From Sporosarcina globispora (GTDB lineage Bacteria > Bacillota > Bacilli > Bacillales > Cytobacillaceae): 64,000 nucleotides of DNA. Of the stretch, positions 17,733-26,441 are shown in pieces; positions within the stretch are counted from its first letter, which is position 1, and each line of letters opens with the position of its first letter. The stretch lies in assembly GCF_001274725.1 (NCBI RefSeq), contig NZ_LGUF01000007.1:2711709-2775708 (forward strand), written 5' to 3'. The notes under the pieces are model-generated. The model ran no database searches and had not been told where the DNA came from. It saw nothing but the letters and a program-made list of their open reading frames with translations. Position numbers and translations under genes: made by a program.

Positions 17733-18242
17733 TTATTGTGCAAAAGTCGTTTCGCTGTTTACAATAAACCAAACATCTTTGACGCCTTGTCCCTTTACAT
17801 CACCGGATGCTCCGTCCTTTACGAAGTAGTAAAGCGGATAGCCTTTGTAGGTCGTTTGTTTCTCACCAGTGTCAGCGCGAGTAATCGTTCCAAAGTCTTC
17901 TTTATTAAATCCTTCCGGAACGGCAAGGTTTTCAGAGTAGAAAGCAGGCCAGTTTTCTAGACATTCTCCACTGCAATTTGATGTATTTGGCTGATCTTTT
18001 GCAAAGTAATAAAGTGCCATACCTTCAGCATCTGTAAGATATTTACCGATTTTTTCGTTTTCCATCAGTTGAAGTTCTGTGCCGGATTCTGCAAGATCTT
18101 TTTCTGCTTCGTTGTTAACCTCTGTTGTTGTTTCCTGTGCTTGTTCCTTTGCATCTGTATTTTCTGTTTTTTCCTGAGAACTGCATCCTGCAAAAAGTAT
18201 GCCTGCTAAAAGAATTGTGTAAAAATGAATTTTTGTTTTCAT
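17733..18242 (-). CDS. Lipoprotein with secreted repeats (COG4315/Lipoprotein_15 type)
   Basis: 169 residues. Lipobox LFAGC with Cys20, a low-complexity Glu/Thr linker, and two copies of a domain with the pattern of TDAEGMALYYFAKD and TYKGYPLYYFVKD. The pair NCSGECLENWPAF supplies two Cys that may form a disulfide. The family is secreted, of unknown function, and often sits beside ECF sigma/RskA pairs, as here. Upstream on the minus strand, AAACCGTTT and CGTTA about 16 bp apart could be an ECF-type promoter, but I hold this weakly. Confidence 0.82.
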   Translation of the reverse strand: MKTKIHFYTILLAGILFAGCSSQEKTENTDAKEQAQETTTEVNNEAEKDLAESGTELQLMENEKIGKYLTDAEGMALYYFAKDQPNTSNCSGECLENWPAFYSENLAVPEGFNKEDFGTITRADTGEKQTTYKGYPLYYFVKDGASGDVKGQGVKDVWFIVNSETTFAQ

Positions 18243-18539
18243 GATTAATCCCTCCGTTATTTATTCTTATCAATTACAGGTAACGTAAGGAAGGCTGAAA
18301 CGGTTTGTTATAAATTAAAATTTTTTTCAAATTTCTTCAATCATGGCTGAATCGGCAACCGCCAATCTGGTATTGATAAATGAAACAGTTCAATTCTGAA
18401 TATATACATTAATAGGGGAATACTTGTCCTGCTAAAATGGCAGGAACAGTTAATCAAATCGATTTCTTAAGTGTCTGAATAATAAAAATGATTCTTCCAA
18501 TTTGCTGCCCAGTGCGATATTATCCTTTTAAAAAGGATA

Positions 18540-20246
18540 ATGGCGATGAGAAATAGGCTGAATAACAATAGCTTTAAATCATTAGTATTTTTAAATATTC
18601 AAAGTAAGCTTCTATTTATGTTTCTGCTCGCAGCACTAATTCCCTTATTGGCTTTAGGAGCCATTTCATATTACCAGTCATCAAAAGTAGTTAACGAACA
18701 GCTTAAAAATTACAATCACTTTGCCGGGGAGAAAATACAAAAAGAACTTGACCGCACATTTAACGACATGTTTTTCAGTGCCGCGGCGATCAAGCAATAT
18801 ATTGCTGATCAGACATCAGTTAAGCTTAGTTCTCAGGAACCGCAAACTTATATGGATTTTAAGGAAGAAAGTAATTTGGAGCGTTTATTGGAAATCCATA
18901 AAAAAGGAAACATTAAAGGGATCTATTTAATCACTTCCTCAGGTTATTATTTTGGTGATTACAATATTGATATTAAATCCTTTAAGCAAAGAGAGATATG
19001 GAAACAGGCACTTGAAAGCGGAAAAACGGAAGTTGCCGTCTATAAATCTGATCATTATAAATCAAATAATCCGGATAGATTAATCGGATTACTGATGCCT
19101 TTAGATACATATGGAGTTTTAAATCATAGTTATCTTTTAATTGAGGCGGATGCAGATGAAATTTTTTCAATGGTAAATGTTCTGGAGGACGATCTGAAAG
19201 CACGCATATCTATTCAAAATGAAGCGGGGGATTACTTTTATTCAACCATTAGTAAAAGAAATGACCGTTCAAGTGATATCATTTGGAAGGAAACGACTTT
19301 CACCAATAACTGGATCATCCAATTTAGAATTCCTCAGGATGAATTTTACAGGTCATCAGCAATCATTTTTCGTGTCGTCATGCTTGGAGCGGTTTTTGCA
19401 CTATTGCTGGCGCTCGCTTTATCTTTTTTATTTTCCAGACAATTTTCCAGCAAGATTTTAAGATTGAAGCTTGCCATGGATGATGTGAGTAAAGGAAGCC
19501 TGGATTCAAAACCATCTATTGAGACAGAAGATGAGATAGGACAGCTAGGTTACCATTTTAATAGAATGTTATTTCAGATTAATCAGCTTGTTGAGGAAGT
19601 TAAAGAAAAAGAAGCGATTAAGCTTGAAGCTGAAATGAAAGCAGTGCACTATCAAATCAATCCCCATTTGCTTTTTAACACTTTAAATATCATTCAGTGG
19701 AAAGCAAGGCTCGACGGAAACCCGGAAATTAGCAAAATGCTGACTCATCTAATTATGGTATTAGAAGGAAATCTTAATTTTGATATTGGTCTTGTTCCCT
19801 TAGAAGATGAATTGAAAGCGCTTAAACACTATCTTGCTATACAAGAATTAAGGTATGGGGCACATTTCACCTTTCAGACTGAGATGGAAAGCGGATTAGG
19901 AGACGCTTTGATTCCCAGAATGACTCTTCAGCCGATGATTGAAAATATCTTTTTTCATGCTTTTGAAGATGGAACAGGTGAGATCTCTCTTAATGTGCTA
20001 GAGAAACAATCCAGTTTCCAGCTGATTTTAAAGGATAATGGAAAAGGAATTCACCAGGAAAAGCTAGATTCCTTGTTTAAGAAACCTCCTTCTTTAAAAA
20101 AAGGAGGAATTGGTTTAGATAATATTTACCAAAAGTTCAGATTTCACTTTGGTAAGCATTTTCTGATAGAAGCAGATTCTGAAATAGGAAAAGGAACGGC
20201 AATCTCGATATATTGGCCAAAAAGGTGGGTTAAGAATGACAGATAA
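18540..20246 (+). CDS. YesM-type sensor histidine kinase
   Basis: 568 residues: a transmembrane helix near 25-47, an extracytoplasmic sensor domain, a second helix near 275-300, a HAMP domain, then a His_kinase domain with HYQINPHLLFNTLNIIQWK (the phospho-acceptor His) and a HATPase with NGKGIHQEKLD and KGGIGLDNIYQKF. YesM-type kinases sense extracellular oligosaccharides or their binding proteins and act with AraC-type regulators. It overlaps the regulator gene by 11 nt and sits directly in front of a sugar ABC importer. The 297 bp upstream contain one weak hairpin (TCCTGC 18427 with GCAGGA 18440) and no clear promoter. Confidence 0.9.
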   Translation: MAMRNRLNNNSFKSLVFLNIQSKLLFMFLLAALIPLLALGAISYYQSSKVVNEQLKNYNHFAGEKIQKELDRTFNDMFFSAAAIKQYIADQTSVKLSSQEPQTYMDFKEESNLERLLEIHKKGNIKGIYLITSSGYYFGDYNIDIKSFKQREIWKQALESGKTEVAVYKSDHYKSNNPDRLIGLLMPLDTYGVLNHSYLLIEADADEIFSMVNVLEDDLKARISIQNEAGDYFYSTISKRNDRSSDIIWKETTFTNNWIIQFRIPQDEFYRSSAIIFRVVMLGAVFALLLALALSFLFSRQFSSKILRLKLAMDDVSKGSLDSKPSIETEDEIGQLGYHFNRMLFQINQLVEEVKEKEAIKLEAEMKAVHYQINPHLLFNTLNIIQWKARLDGNPEISKMLTHLIMVLEGNLNFDIGLVPLEDELKALKHYLAIQELRYGAHFTFQTEMESGLGDALIPRMTLQPMIENIFFHAFEDGTGEISLNVLEKQSSFQLILKDNGKGIHQEKLDSLFKKPPSLKKGGIGLDNIYQKFRFHFGKHFLIEADSEIGKGTAISIYWPKRWVKNDR

Positions 20247-21390
20247 CACACGTGAGTTAAAGGTCTTGCTCGTCGATGATGATACGATTGTCCGCAAGGG
20301 CCTAAAGGCAACAGTTGATTGGGACAAATATGGAATGAGAGTCGCAGCGGAAGCTCCTAATGGAAAACGAGGCTGGGAAGAGTTTTTAAAGCATGAGCCT
20401 GAAATTGTGATTACAGATATTGTGATGCCAGAGGAAAATGGCCTTGATTTAGCTAGAAAAATTAAAGCTGAATTTCCTCAAACAAAAATTTTGCTGCTAA
20501 GCTGTCATAAGGACTTTGAATTTGCACAGCAAGGACTTAAATTAGGGGCATCAGGCTATTTATTGAAAACAGCTTTTGAAGATGAAGAACTGGACCATTT
20601 TCTCTCCGTTTTTAAGAAGGAAATAAGGGGACAAGTTCCCGAGCAAATTCCCAGTGTTCAAAAGAAGTTATTGTTATGGCTTCAGGGAGATATTGAAGAG
20701 AAAGAGTTTCTTTTAGAAGCTGAAATCTACCTTAAGAAAGAATGGAAATGGTTAAATTCTCCGTTTTATGTATATATTCTCGATAAGACAGCTAATCCTC
20801 TTGATTTTCCGGTTAAGTCGTCCAATAATCTTTACTTGACGCTACCGGGAGAGCGAATCGTTTTCTTTATTGAGGCAGAATATCAAATCCGTCTTCTTAG
20901 TTATTTATCTGATAAAAACAAAGCTGAATTTTTCAATAATTGGAAGTATGCTGGGCCTTTTTGCGGGAAAGAGGAATGGATGGCTTCCATTCGGGCAATA
21001 AGTAATGTGCAGCACCTTCAGGGGAATTGCAGAGAGTATCCAAAGATAATACTATATGCAATAGACTATATCGTTAAACATTTATCCACACCACTATCAG
21101 TAACAGATATAGCTGCAGATGCAGGCGTAAGCAGAAGCTATTTGAGTACTCTGTTTAAGAGAAAAACAGGATTGGGCATTCAATCATTTATTAACAGCAA
21201 GAGGGTAGTTATGTCAAAAAGGCTTTTAAGTTCTTCCCCGTTAACAATCCAGGAAATTGCCGATTTGACTGGAATACACGATGCAAAATATTTCAGTAAA
21301 TGGTTCAAGCGCTTTTGCGGAATTACACCCTCTGAATTTCGAATGAAACAAAAAGACGAAAATCACCAAACAAAAAAATCCCTCCGTTAA
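20236..21390 (+). CDS. YesN-type response regulator with AraC DNA-binding domain
   Basis: 384 residues. Receiver domain at 8-125 with the acidic DDD pocket (LLVDDDTIVRKG), the phospho-acceptor Asp in ITDIVMPEENG and the conserved Lys in YLLKTAFED. A middle region of unknown fold follows, then a C-terminal AraC double helix-turn-helix (SVTDIAADAGVSRSYLSTLFKRKTG and GIHDAKYFSKWFKRFCGITPSEFR). It most likely activates the following ABC importer and glycosidase operon in response to the cognate kinase. Confidence 0.9.
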   Translation: MTDNTRELKVLLVDDDTIVRKGLKATVDWDKYGMRVAAEAPNGKRGWEEFLKHEPEIVITDIVMPEENGLDLARKIKAEFPQTKILLLSCHKDFEFAQQGLKLGASGYLLKTAFEDEELDHFLSVFKKEIRGQVPEQIPSVQKKLLLWLQGDIEEKEFLLEAEIYLKKEWKWLNSPFYVYILDKTANPLDFPVKSSNNLYLTLPGERIVFFIEAEYQIRLLSYLSDKNKAEFFNNWKYAGPFCGKEEWMASIRAISNVQHLQGNCREYPKIILYAIDYIVKHLSTPLSVTDIAADAGVSRSYLSTLFKRKTGLGIQSFINSKRVVMSKRLLSSSPLTIQEIADLTGIHDAKYFSKWFKRFCGITPSEFRMKQKDENHQTKKSLR

Positions 21391-21428
21391 ACAAAAATAC
21401 ACAAATGAAGAAACAAATTGCTGTTTTT

Positions 21429-21472
21429 AACCGCTTTCAGAAAAGTTACAATGAAAGCGGTTATATTTTTTG
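21429..21472 (+). terminator. Hairpin after yesN homolog: terminator and/or paired cre-like sites
   Basis: AACCGCTTTC (21429-21438) pairs perfectly with GAAAGCGGTT (21453-21462), followed by ATATTTTTT. Both arms also resemble a CcpA cre site: TGAAAGCGGTTATA at 21452-21465 and, on the other strand, TGAAAGCGGTTAAA at 21427-21440. It could therefore be an intrinsic terminator, a catabolite-repression site ahead of the sugar importer, or both. Confidence 0.55.
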
Positions 21473-21503
21473 AAAATTTCGATACTTAAAAGGAGGAAGG
21501 TCA

Positions 21504-22763
21504 ATGAAACAGAGTAAGTGGTGGAATGTTTTAATCATTTTAACAGTTATATGGATGACTGCAGCCTGCAGCTCCAATACAACCTCAAGTGATGTAAAAG
21601 AAAAAGACGGGAAAACGGTTCTTCGTTTTGCAACTTGGGACTCAGGTGAAACATTAAAAATTCAGCAGGATATTGCAAAAGAATTTGAAAAAGACAACCC
21701 CAATGTAAAAGTACAAGTGGAAGCGTATGGTGACGGGTTTGATCAAAAGCTTGCTGCTTCGTTTGGAGCAAAGAATCCTCCAGATGTTATGTATATGTGG
21801 GATTTTTCCACTTACCACCAATCTTTAGAGCCTTTGGATACTTTTGTGGACAAGGATTCTTCTATTAAAATGGATGATTTTTATGAAGGATTGTTCAATT
21901 ACTCCAGTGTGGACGGGGAATTGTACGGGATGCCAGCTGGTTTTACCACCATGGTTGTCTATTATAATAAAAAATTATTTGATCAACATAACATTTCATA
22001 CCCTAAAGAAGGCTGGACATGGGATGAGTTTAAGGGAATTGCCAAAAAACTGACAGATAAAAGCAAAAAGCAATATGGGTTTGGGGTTACAGCAGAGCCT
22101 GATACTTATGATTTGCAAGGGACGGTTTGGAGCAATGGCGGAAGCTTTGTAAGTGAAGATGGGAAGAAAATTGATGGGTATATGAACAGCCCTGAAACAA
22201 TCGAAGCGATCCAAATATATGGCGATATGGTGAAAGAGGGCACAGCGGTTTTGACTGGAGGCAAAAATCAGCAGAGCGGAACGGATATTTTTAAAGCCGG
22301 GAAGCTAGGAATGTATATAAGCGGCATTTGGCCGCTCGAAGGATTCAAAGAGGCTGGCATTGATGTAGGCACAGTGGCAATGCCTGCGTTTGGAAGCAAG
22401 CCTGTTAAAGGTTTAATTGCTTCATCGGCAGTATCAATCGCAAAAGATTCAAAAGAGAAGGATTTGGCTTGGGAATTTGTAAAGTTTTATTCTTCTGAAA
22501 AAGCCATCCAGATGAGGACAGCAGACTTACCAGTACGCAAGAGCGTTGTGGAAGCAAATAATACTGCAGAAGATGAGTTGTACAAGCCTTTTTATATGAT
22601 GCTTGAGAATTCATCCAATACACCTGCTTTTCTTTTGAACTCCAACTGGAATGAAATTAACCGAAATTTATCGGCTGCTATAAATGCGGTAATGCTTGGC
22701 CAGGATGCAGATGAACTATTAAATAAAGCAGTCGAGGATTCTGAAAAATATGTAGGCCAATAG
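21504..22763 (+). CDS. ABC sugar importer, solute-binding lipoprotein
   Basis: 419 residues of the family-1 carbohydrate-binding proteins. Signal peptide with lipobox MTAAC (Cys22), then LRFATWDSGETLKIQQDIA and later IWPLEGFKEAGIDVG, the usual two-lobe layout. AAAGGAGG precedes the ATG. It captures a sugar or glycoside outside the membrane for the two permeases that follow. Substrate not readable. The linked GH63-like enzyme points to an alpha-glycoside, and the downstream gal genes to galactose-containing sugars. Confidence 0.9.
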   Translation: MKQSKWWNVLIILTVIWMTAACSSNTTSSDVKEKDGKTVLRFATWDSGETLKIQQDIAKEFEKDNPNVKVQVEAYGDGFDQKLAASFGAKNPPDVMYMWDFSTYHQSLEPLDTFVDKDSSIKMDDFYEGLFNYSSVDGELYGMPAGFTTMVVYYNKKLFDQHNISYPKEGWTWDEFKGIAKKLTDKSKKQYGFGVTAEPDTYDLQGTVWSNGGSFVSEDGKKIDGYMNSPETIEAIQIYGDMVKEGTAVLTGGKNQQSGTDIFKAGKLGMYISGIWPLEGFKEAGIDVGTVAMPAFGSKPVKGLIASSAVSIAKDSKEKDLAWEFVKFYSSEKAIQMRTADLPVRKSVVEANNTAEDELYKPFYMMLENSSNTPAFLLNSNWNEINRNLSAAINAVMLGQDADELLNKAVEDSEKYVGQ

Positions 22764-22777
22764 CTTGGAGGGGTATC

Positions 22778-23722
22778 ATGAAGCATGATTTAATCGTCAG
22801 CACAGAAAATATTTCCGTACAGACCAAAAGAAAAATAAATTGGGGCAGACTTGCCCCTTATATTTTCATATCGCCCTGGATTATTGGTTTTTTGTTATTT
22901 ACATTGGGGCCGCTTTTATTTTCACTTTTTATAAGTTTTTTTGATTGGCCAATCGTAGGAGAGAAAACATTTGTTGGTTTTTCAAATTATGCCACGATGT
23001 TTACGGATGACCCCCTTTTCTGGCATTCCCTTTGGGTGACAGTAAAATTTGCCATGCTGTTTGTTCCGCTTAATATTATCATCTCTTTATTCCTGGCGAT
23101 TCTTCTTAATAAAAAGCTGAAAGCAAGCTCATTGTTCAGAACTTTTTTTTACGTTCCCTCTGTAATTTCCGGTGTTGCTTTAGCGATGATTTGGGGATGG
23201 GTATATAACGGGGAATACGGAATTTTAAATTACTTTCTTTCGTTAGCCGGAATTGAGGGGCCGGATTGGCTTAATAACCAAAGATGGGCACTGCTGGCAA
23301 TGGTTATTGCGAGTTTGTGGGGGCAAGGTACGATGATGCTGATATTCCTGGCCGGTCTGAAAAATATCCCCAAGGATTTGTATGAAGCAGCTGAAATAGA
23401 TGGAGCCGGAAAAGTATATTGCTTCTTTAAAATAACGTTGCCTCTGCTAACACCAACTTTGTTATTTAATCTCATTACCACCATCATCAGTGCTTTTCAG
23501 CAATTGACGCTTGCCTTGGTTCTGACAGGGGGAGGGCCGCTTGGTTCCACATATTTCTACGCAATGTATGTCTATGAAAATGCTTTTAAATACTTTAAAA
23601 TGGGCTATTCATCAGCTAACGCATGGATTATGTTCCTAATTGTTCTGTTTTTGACCATGCTGGTTTTTAAATCTTCTTCCGTTTGGGTTTATTATGAAAA
23701 TGAAGTCAAGAATTCAAAGTAA
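22778..23722 (+). CDS. ABC sugar importer, permease (MalF-like)
   Basis: 314 residues, six transmembrane segments. The EAA loop that contacts the ATPase reads EAAEIDGAGKVYCFFKITLP. It follows the binding protein by 14 bp. No ATPase gene is present in the operon, which is normal in Bacillus, where one shared MsmX-type ATPase serves several importers. Confidence 0.9.
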   Translation: MKHDLIVSTENISVQTKRKINWGRLAPYIFISPWIIGFLLFTLGPLLFSLFISFFDWPIVGEKTFVGFSNYATMFTDDPLFWHSLWVTVKFAMLFVPLNIIISLFLAILLNKKLKASSLFRTFFYVPSVISGVALAMIWGWVYNGEYGILNYFLSLAGIEGPDWLNNQRWALLAMVIASLWGQGTMMLIFLAGLKNIPKDLYEAAEIDGAGKVYCFFKITLPLLTPTLLFNLITTIISAFQQLTLALVLTGGGPLGSTYFYAMYVYENAFKYFKMGYSSANAWIMFLIVLFLTMLVFKSSSVWVYYENEVKNSK

Positions 23723-23731
23723 TGAAAAGAG

Positions 23732-24568
23732 GTGATTCTTTTGAAAAGCAAGCGATTAATCCGCAGTGGAACTTTATATATCGTTTTAGTATTTTTATCC
23801 CTGCTGTTTTTGGCGCCTTTTTTCTGGATGGTAACAACAGCTTTAAAGTCTCCTGATGAATTATATATGTTTCCTCCAAAATGGTTTCCATCCTCCTGGC
23901 AATTTGAGAACTTTGGCAAGGCCTGGAACAGCCAGCCTTTTAACACTTTTTTAATGAATAGTGTGATCGTGACGTTTTTAACAACACTAGGACAAATTGT
24001 GTCATCCACATTAATTGCCTATGGATTTGCCAGATTTAAATTTAAAGGCCGGGATTTTTTATTCATGGTTCTATTGGCTACTATGATGATTCCATGGGAA
24101 GTAACGATGATCCCGCAATATATGGAATTTAATTATTTTGGGTGGATCAACACCTTAAAGCCGCTGATAGTGCCAGCTTGGTTTGGTGCCCCATTTTACA
24201 TCTTTCTGCTGCGTCAGTTCATTATGTCTATTCCTAAAGAACTTGATGAGGCAGCAAGGATGGACGGTGCGAATTCTTTCCAAATTTATTATCGAATTCA
24301 TTTGCCTCTAATGTGGCCAATTATCGTACTTATTGGAGTCTTTAACTTTTTATCAAGCTGGAATGATTACCTTGGACCGCTAATCTTCCTGAATGATCAA
24401 AGCAAATATACCTTAACACTGGGTCTAGCTCAATTTAATGGAATGTATGATGTAAATATGGAAGGAATCATGGCAGTAACATTCCTGATTAGCTTGCCCC
24501 CGCTTATTTTATTTTTCTTTGCCCAAAAATATATTGTCAATGGTGTATCATCAACTGGTTTTAAATAA
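23732..24568 (+). CDS. ABC sugar importer, permease (MalG-like)
   Basis: 278 residues, six transmembrane segments, EAA loop EAARMDGANSFQIYYRIHLP. It begins 9 bp after the first permease and completes the heterodimeric membrane channel. The C terminus QKYIVNGVSSTGFK is the usual MalG ending (..GVS.GAVKG-like), so the gene is intact. Confidence 0.9.
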   Translation: MILLKSKRLIRSGTLYIVLVFLSLLFLAPFFWMVTTALKSPDELYMFPPKWFPSSWQFENFGKAWNSQPFNTFLMNSVIVTFLTTLGQIVSSTLIAYGFARFKFKGRDFLFMVLLATMMIPWEVTMIPQYMEFNYFGWINTLKPLIVPAWFGAPFYIFLLRQFIMSIPKELDEAARMDGANSFQIYYRIHLPLMWPIIVLIGVFNFLSSWNDYLGPLIFLNDQSKYTLTLGLAQFNGMYDVNMEGIMAVTFLISLPPLILFFFAQKYIVNGVSSTGFK

Positions 24569-24611
24569 TTGAAATGAATTCTCCATTCTGGTTTTTTCGG
24601 AGGGAAATTAA

Positions 24612-26315
24612 ATGAAAGTGAAAGAGATGAAACTTCCATTCAGCCGCAAAGGCTCCTATCTGGTCATATCGCCAATTCATAAACGAGGCCATGATTCGAA
24701 TGCATTATACATTCGCATGATCAGAGGGGGAGATGAAAAGACTGGCGCTGTTTTCAAAATTAATGTATTGGATGAGACAGATGAGCATCAGAATTACGAG
24801 GTTGAAATGACTCCCCATTTATTGAGGATATTTGCTAAAGCTGGAATTTTAGAGGTTTGCTTTAGCTCGGAACATACAATCCGAATGAGAGGATATGGGG
24901 TTAGGCTGGAATTAACGGCCATTACAGGAGCTTACGATTATGCATTAGCATGCCCCGACGGCACTTTTGAAATAAATAGCTTTGCAGAAAAACGGAGATT
25001 CCGCTTAATCCCGATCGAAGGAAAAATGGAGGTTGATGCCCCATTTGAAGAGGAAAAAAGCAAATTTATTAGAATACTATGCAGCCCGGGCCACCTTAAT
25101 AAAGCTTATGAAGTGGCTTTAACAGATTATAAAATTAACTATGAGAAGGATTTGAGCATCGAAACTTGCTTTCATTCGTCTGCACAAAGTGCAGCAGATG
25201 ATTTTGAAATATGGAAAGAAAACACGCTAAAGGTACCCGAACGTTACGAAAATGCCAGAGAAGCTGCTGCATATATCACATGGTCTTCCATTGTAAATGC
25301 AGAGGGATTGCTGACACGCCCAGCAATGTATATGTCTAAAAATTGGATGACTAATATCTGGAGCTGGGACCATTGCTTTAATGCGATGGCACTAATCCAG
25401 AATCAGCCCCAATTGGCATGGGATCAATATTATTTGTTTTTTGATATGCAGGATGAAAGCGGTGCATTGCCTGATTTTGCCAACGACCAGTATTCACTTT
25501 GGAACTGTTGTAAGCCTCCAATACATGGCTGGACACTCAAGTGGATGATGGATCGTTCCGATTGGATCTCAGAGGATAAGCTGGCAGAGGTGTATCAGCC
25601 TTTGGCCAAATGGACTGAATGGTGGTTCCGATACAGGGACCATGACCAGGATGGCATTCCCCAGTATAATCATGGCAATGATAGCGGCTGGGATAACAGC
25701 ACCGTGTTTTGTGATGGCAAGCCTGTTGAAATGCCTGATTTGGCAGCATACCTAATAATTCAAATGGATGTATTGGCATCTATCGCCGATAAGATTGGCA
25801 AGAATGAAGATGCGTTAAGATGGAAAAAGAAAGCTGATGAAACGTTTACGAAAATGATGAAGCATTTTTGGACAGATGGGGGATTTCGTGCATGCCTGTC
25901 GGATTCCCATAAACCAATTATCTCAGAAAGCCTAATTTTGTTTATTCCGCTTATATTAGGAGACAGATTAACCGATAAACAAAAAACAATTTTAATAGAT
26001 AGTTTGATTACTAAGCATCACTTTGAAACAGAGCATGGATTTGCAACCGAAAGCATTGACAGTCCCTTTTACAGGCCAGATGGATATTGGAGAGGTCCGA
26101 TATGGGCGCCTTCTACTATGCTGTTGACAGATGGACTGAAAGCGATAGGGGAGTACGAACTTTCAAGAAAAACAGCCCAAAAATTTTGCGAGATGGCTGC
26201 CAAATCAGGCATGGCGGAAAATTTCAACGCCCTGACAGGGGCGGGATTGAGGGATCCTGCTTTCACCTGGACCTCCAGTGTCTTTCTGATCCTTGCACAT
26301 GAATTACAAAAATAA
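24612..26315 (+). CDS. GH63-like (alpha/alpha)6-barrel glycoside hydrolase
   Basis: 567 residues. An N-terminal beta-sandwich of about 200 residues precedes a glucoamylase-like helical barrel. Hallmarks include SWDHCFNAMAL, ALPDFANDQY, HGNDSGWDNST (probable catalytic acidic residue region) and YWRGPIWAPSTML. The family (GH63/MGH-like) cleaves alpha-glucosides, mannosylglycerate or glucosylglycerate. No signal peptide is visible, so it acts inside the cell on the sugar brought in by the preceding importer. Its substrate cannot be fixed from sequence. Strong ribosome site CGGAGGG. It is the last gene of the operon. Confidence 0.8.
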   Translation: MKVKEMKLPFSRKGSYLVISPIHKRGHDSNALYIRMIRGGDEKTGAVFKINVLDETDEHQNYEVEMTPHLLRIFAKAGILEVCFSSEHTIRMRGYGVRLELTAITGAYDYALACPDGTFEINSFAEKRRFRLIPIEGKMEVDAPFEEEKSKFIRILCSPGHLNKAYEVALTDYKINYEKDLSIETCFHSSAQSAADDFEIWKENTLKVPERYENAREAAAYITWSSIVNAEGLLTRPAMYMSKNWMTNIWSWDHCFNAMALIQNQPQLAWDQYYLFFDMQDESGALPDFANDQYSLWNCCKPPIHGWTLKWMMDRSDWISEDKLAEVYQPLAKWTEWWFRYRDHDQDGIPQYNHGNDSGWDNSTVFCDGKPVEMPDLAAYLIIQMDVLASIADKIGKNEDALRWKKKADETFTKMMKHFWTDGGFRACLSDSHKPIISESLILFIPLILGDRLTDKQKTILIDSLITKHHFETEHGFATESIDSPFYRPDGYWRGPIWAPSTMLLTDGLKAIGEYELSRKTAQKFCEMAAKSGMAENFNALTGAGLRDPAFTWTSSVFLILAHELQK

Positions 26316-26344
26316 ATGGCATGAAGTTCATTTTTGGTATAACG

Positions 26345-26373
26345 AAACCCCGTTCTGTGATAGACGGGGTTTT
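26345..26373 (+). terminator. Terminator after the glycosidase gene
   Basis: AAACCCCGT (26345-26353) with ACGGGGTTT (26364-26372), loop of 10 nt, T-rich tail. Confidence 0.8.
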
Positions 26374-26441
26374 GTTATGGCGGACAGTCAGTAACATCTT
26401 ATCAAAGCAGCACCAGAATCTGAAAAATCACGATAGAATAT

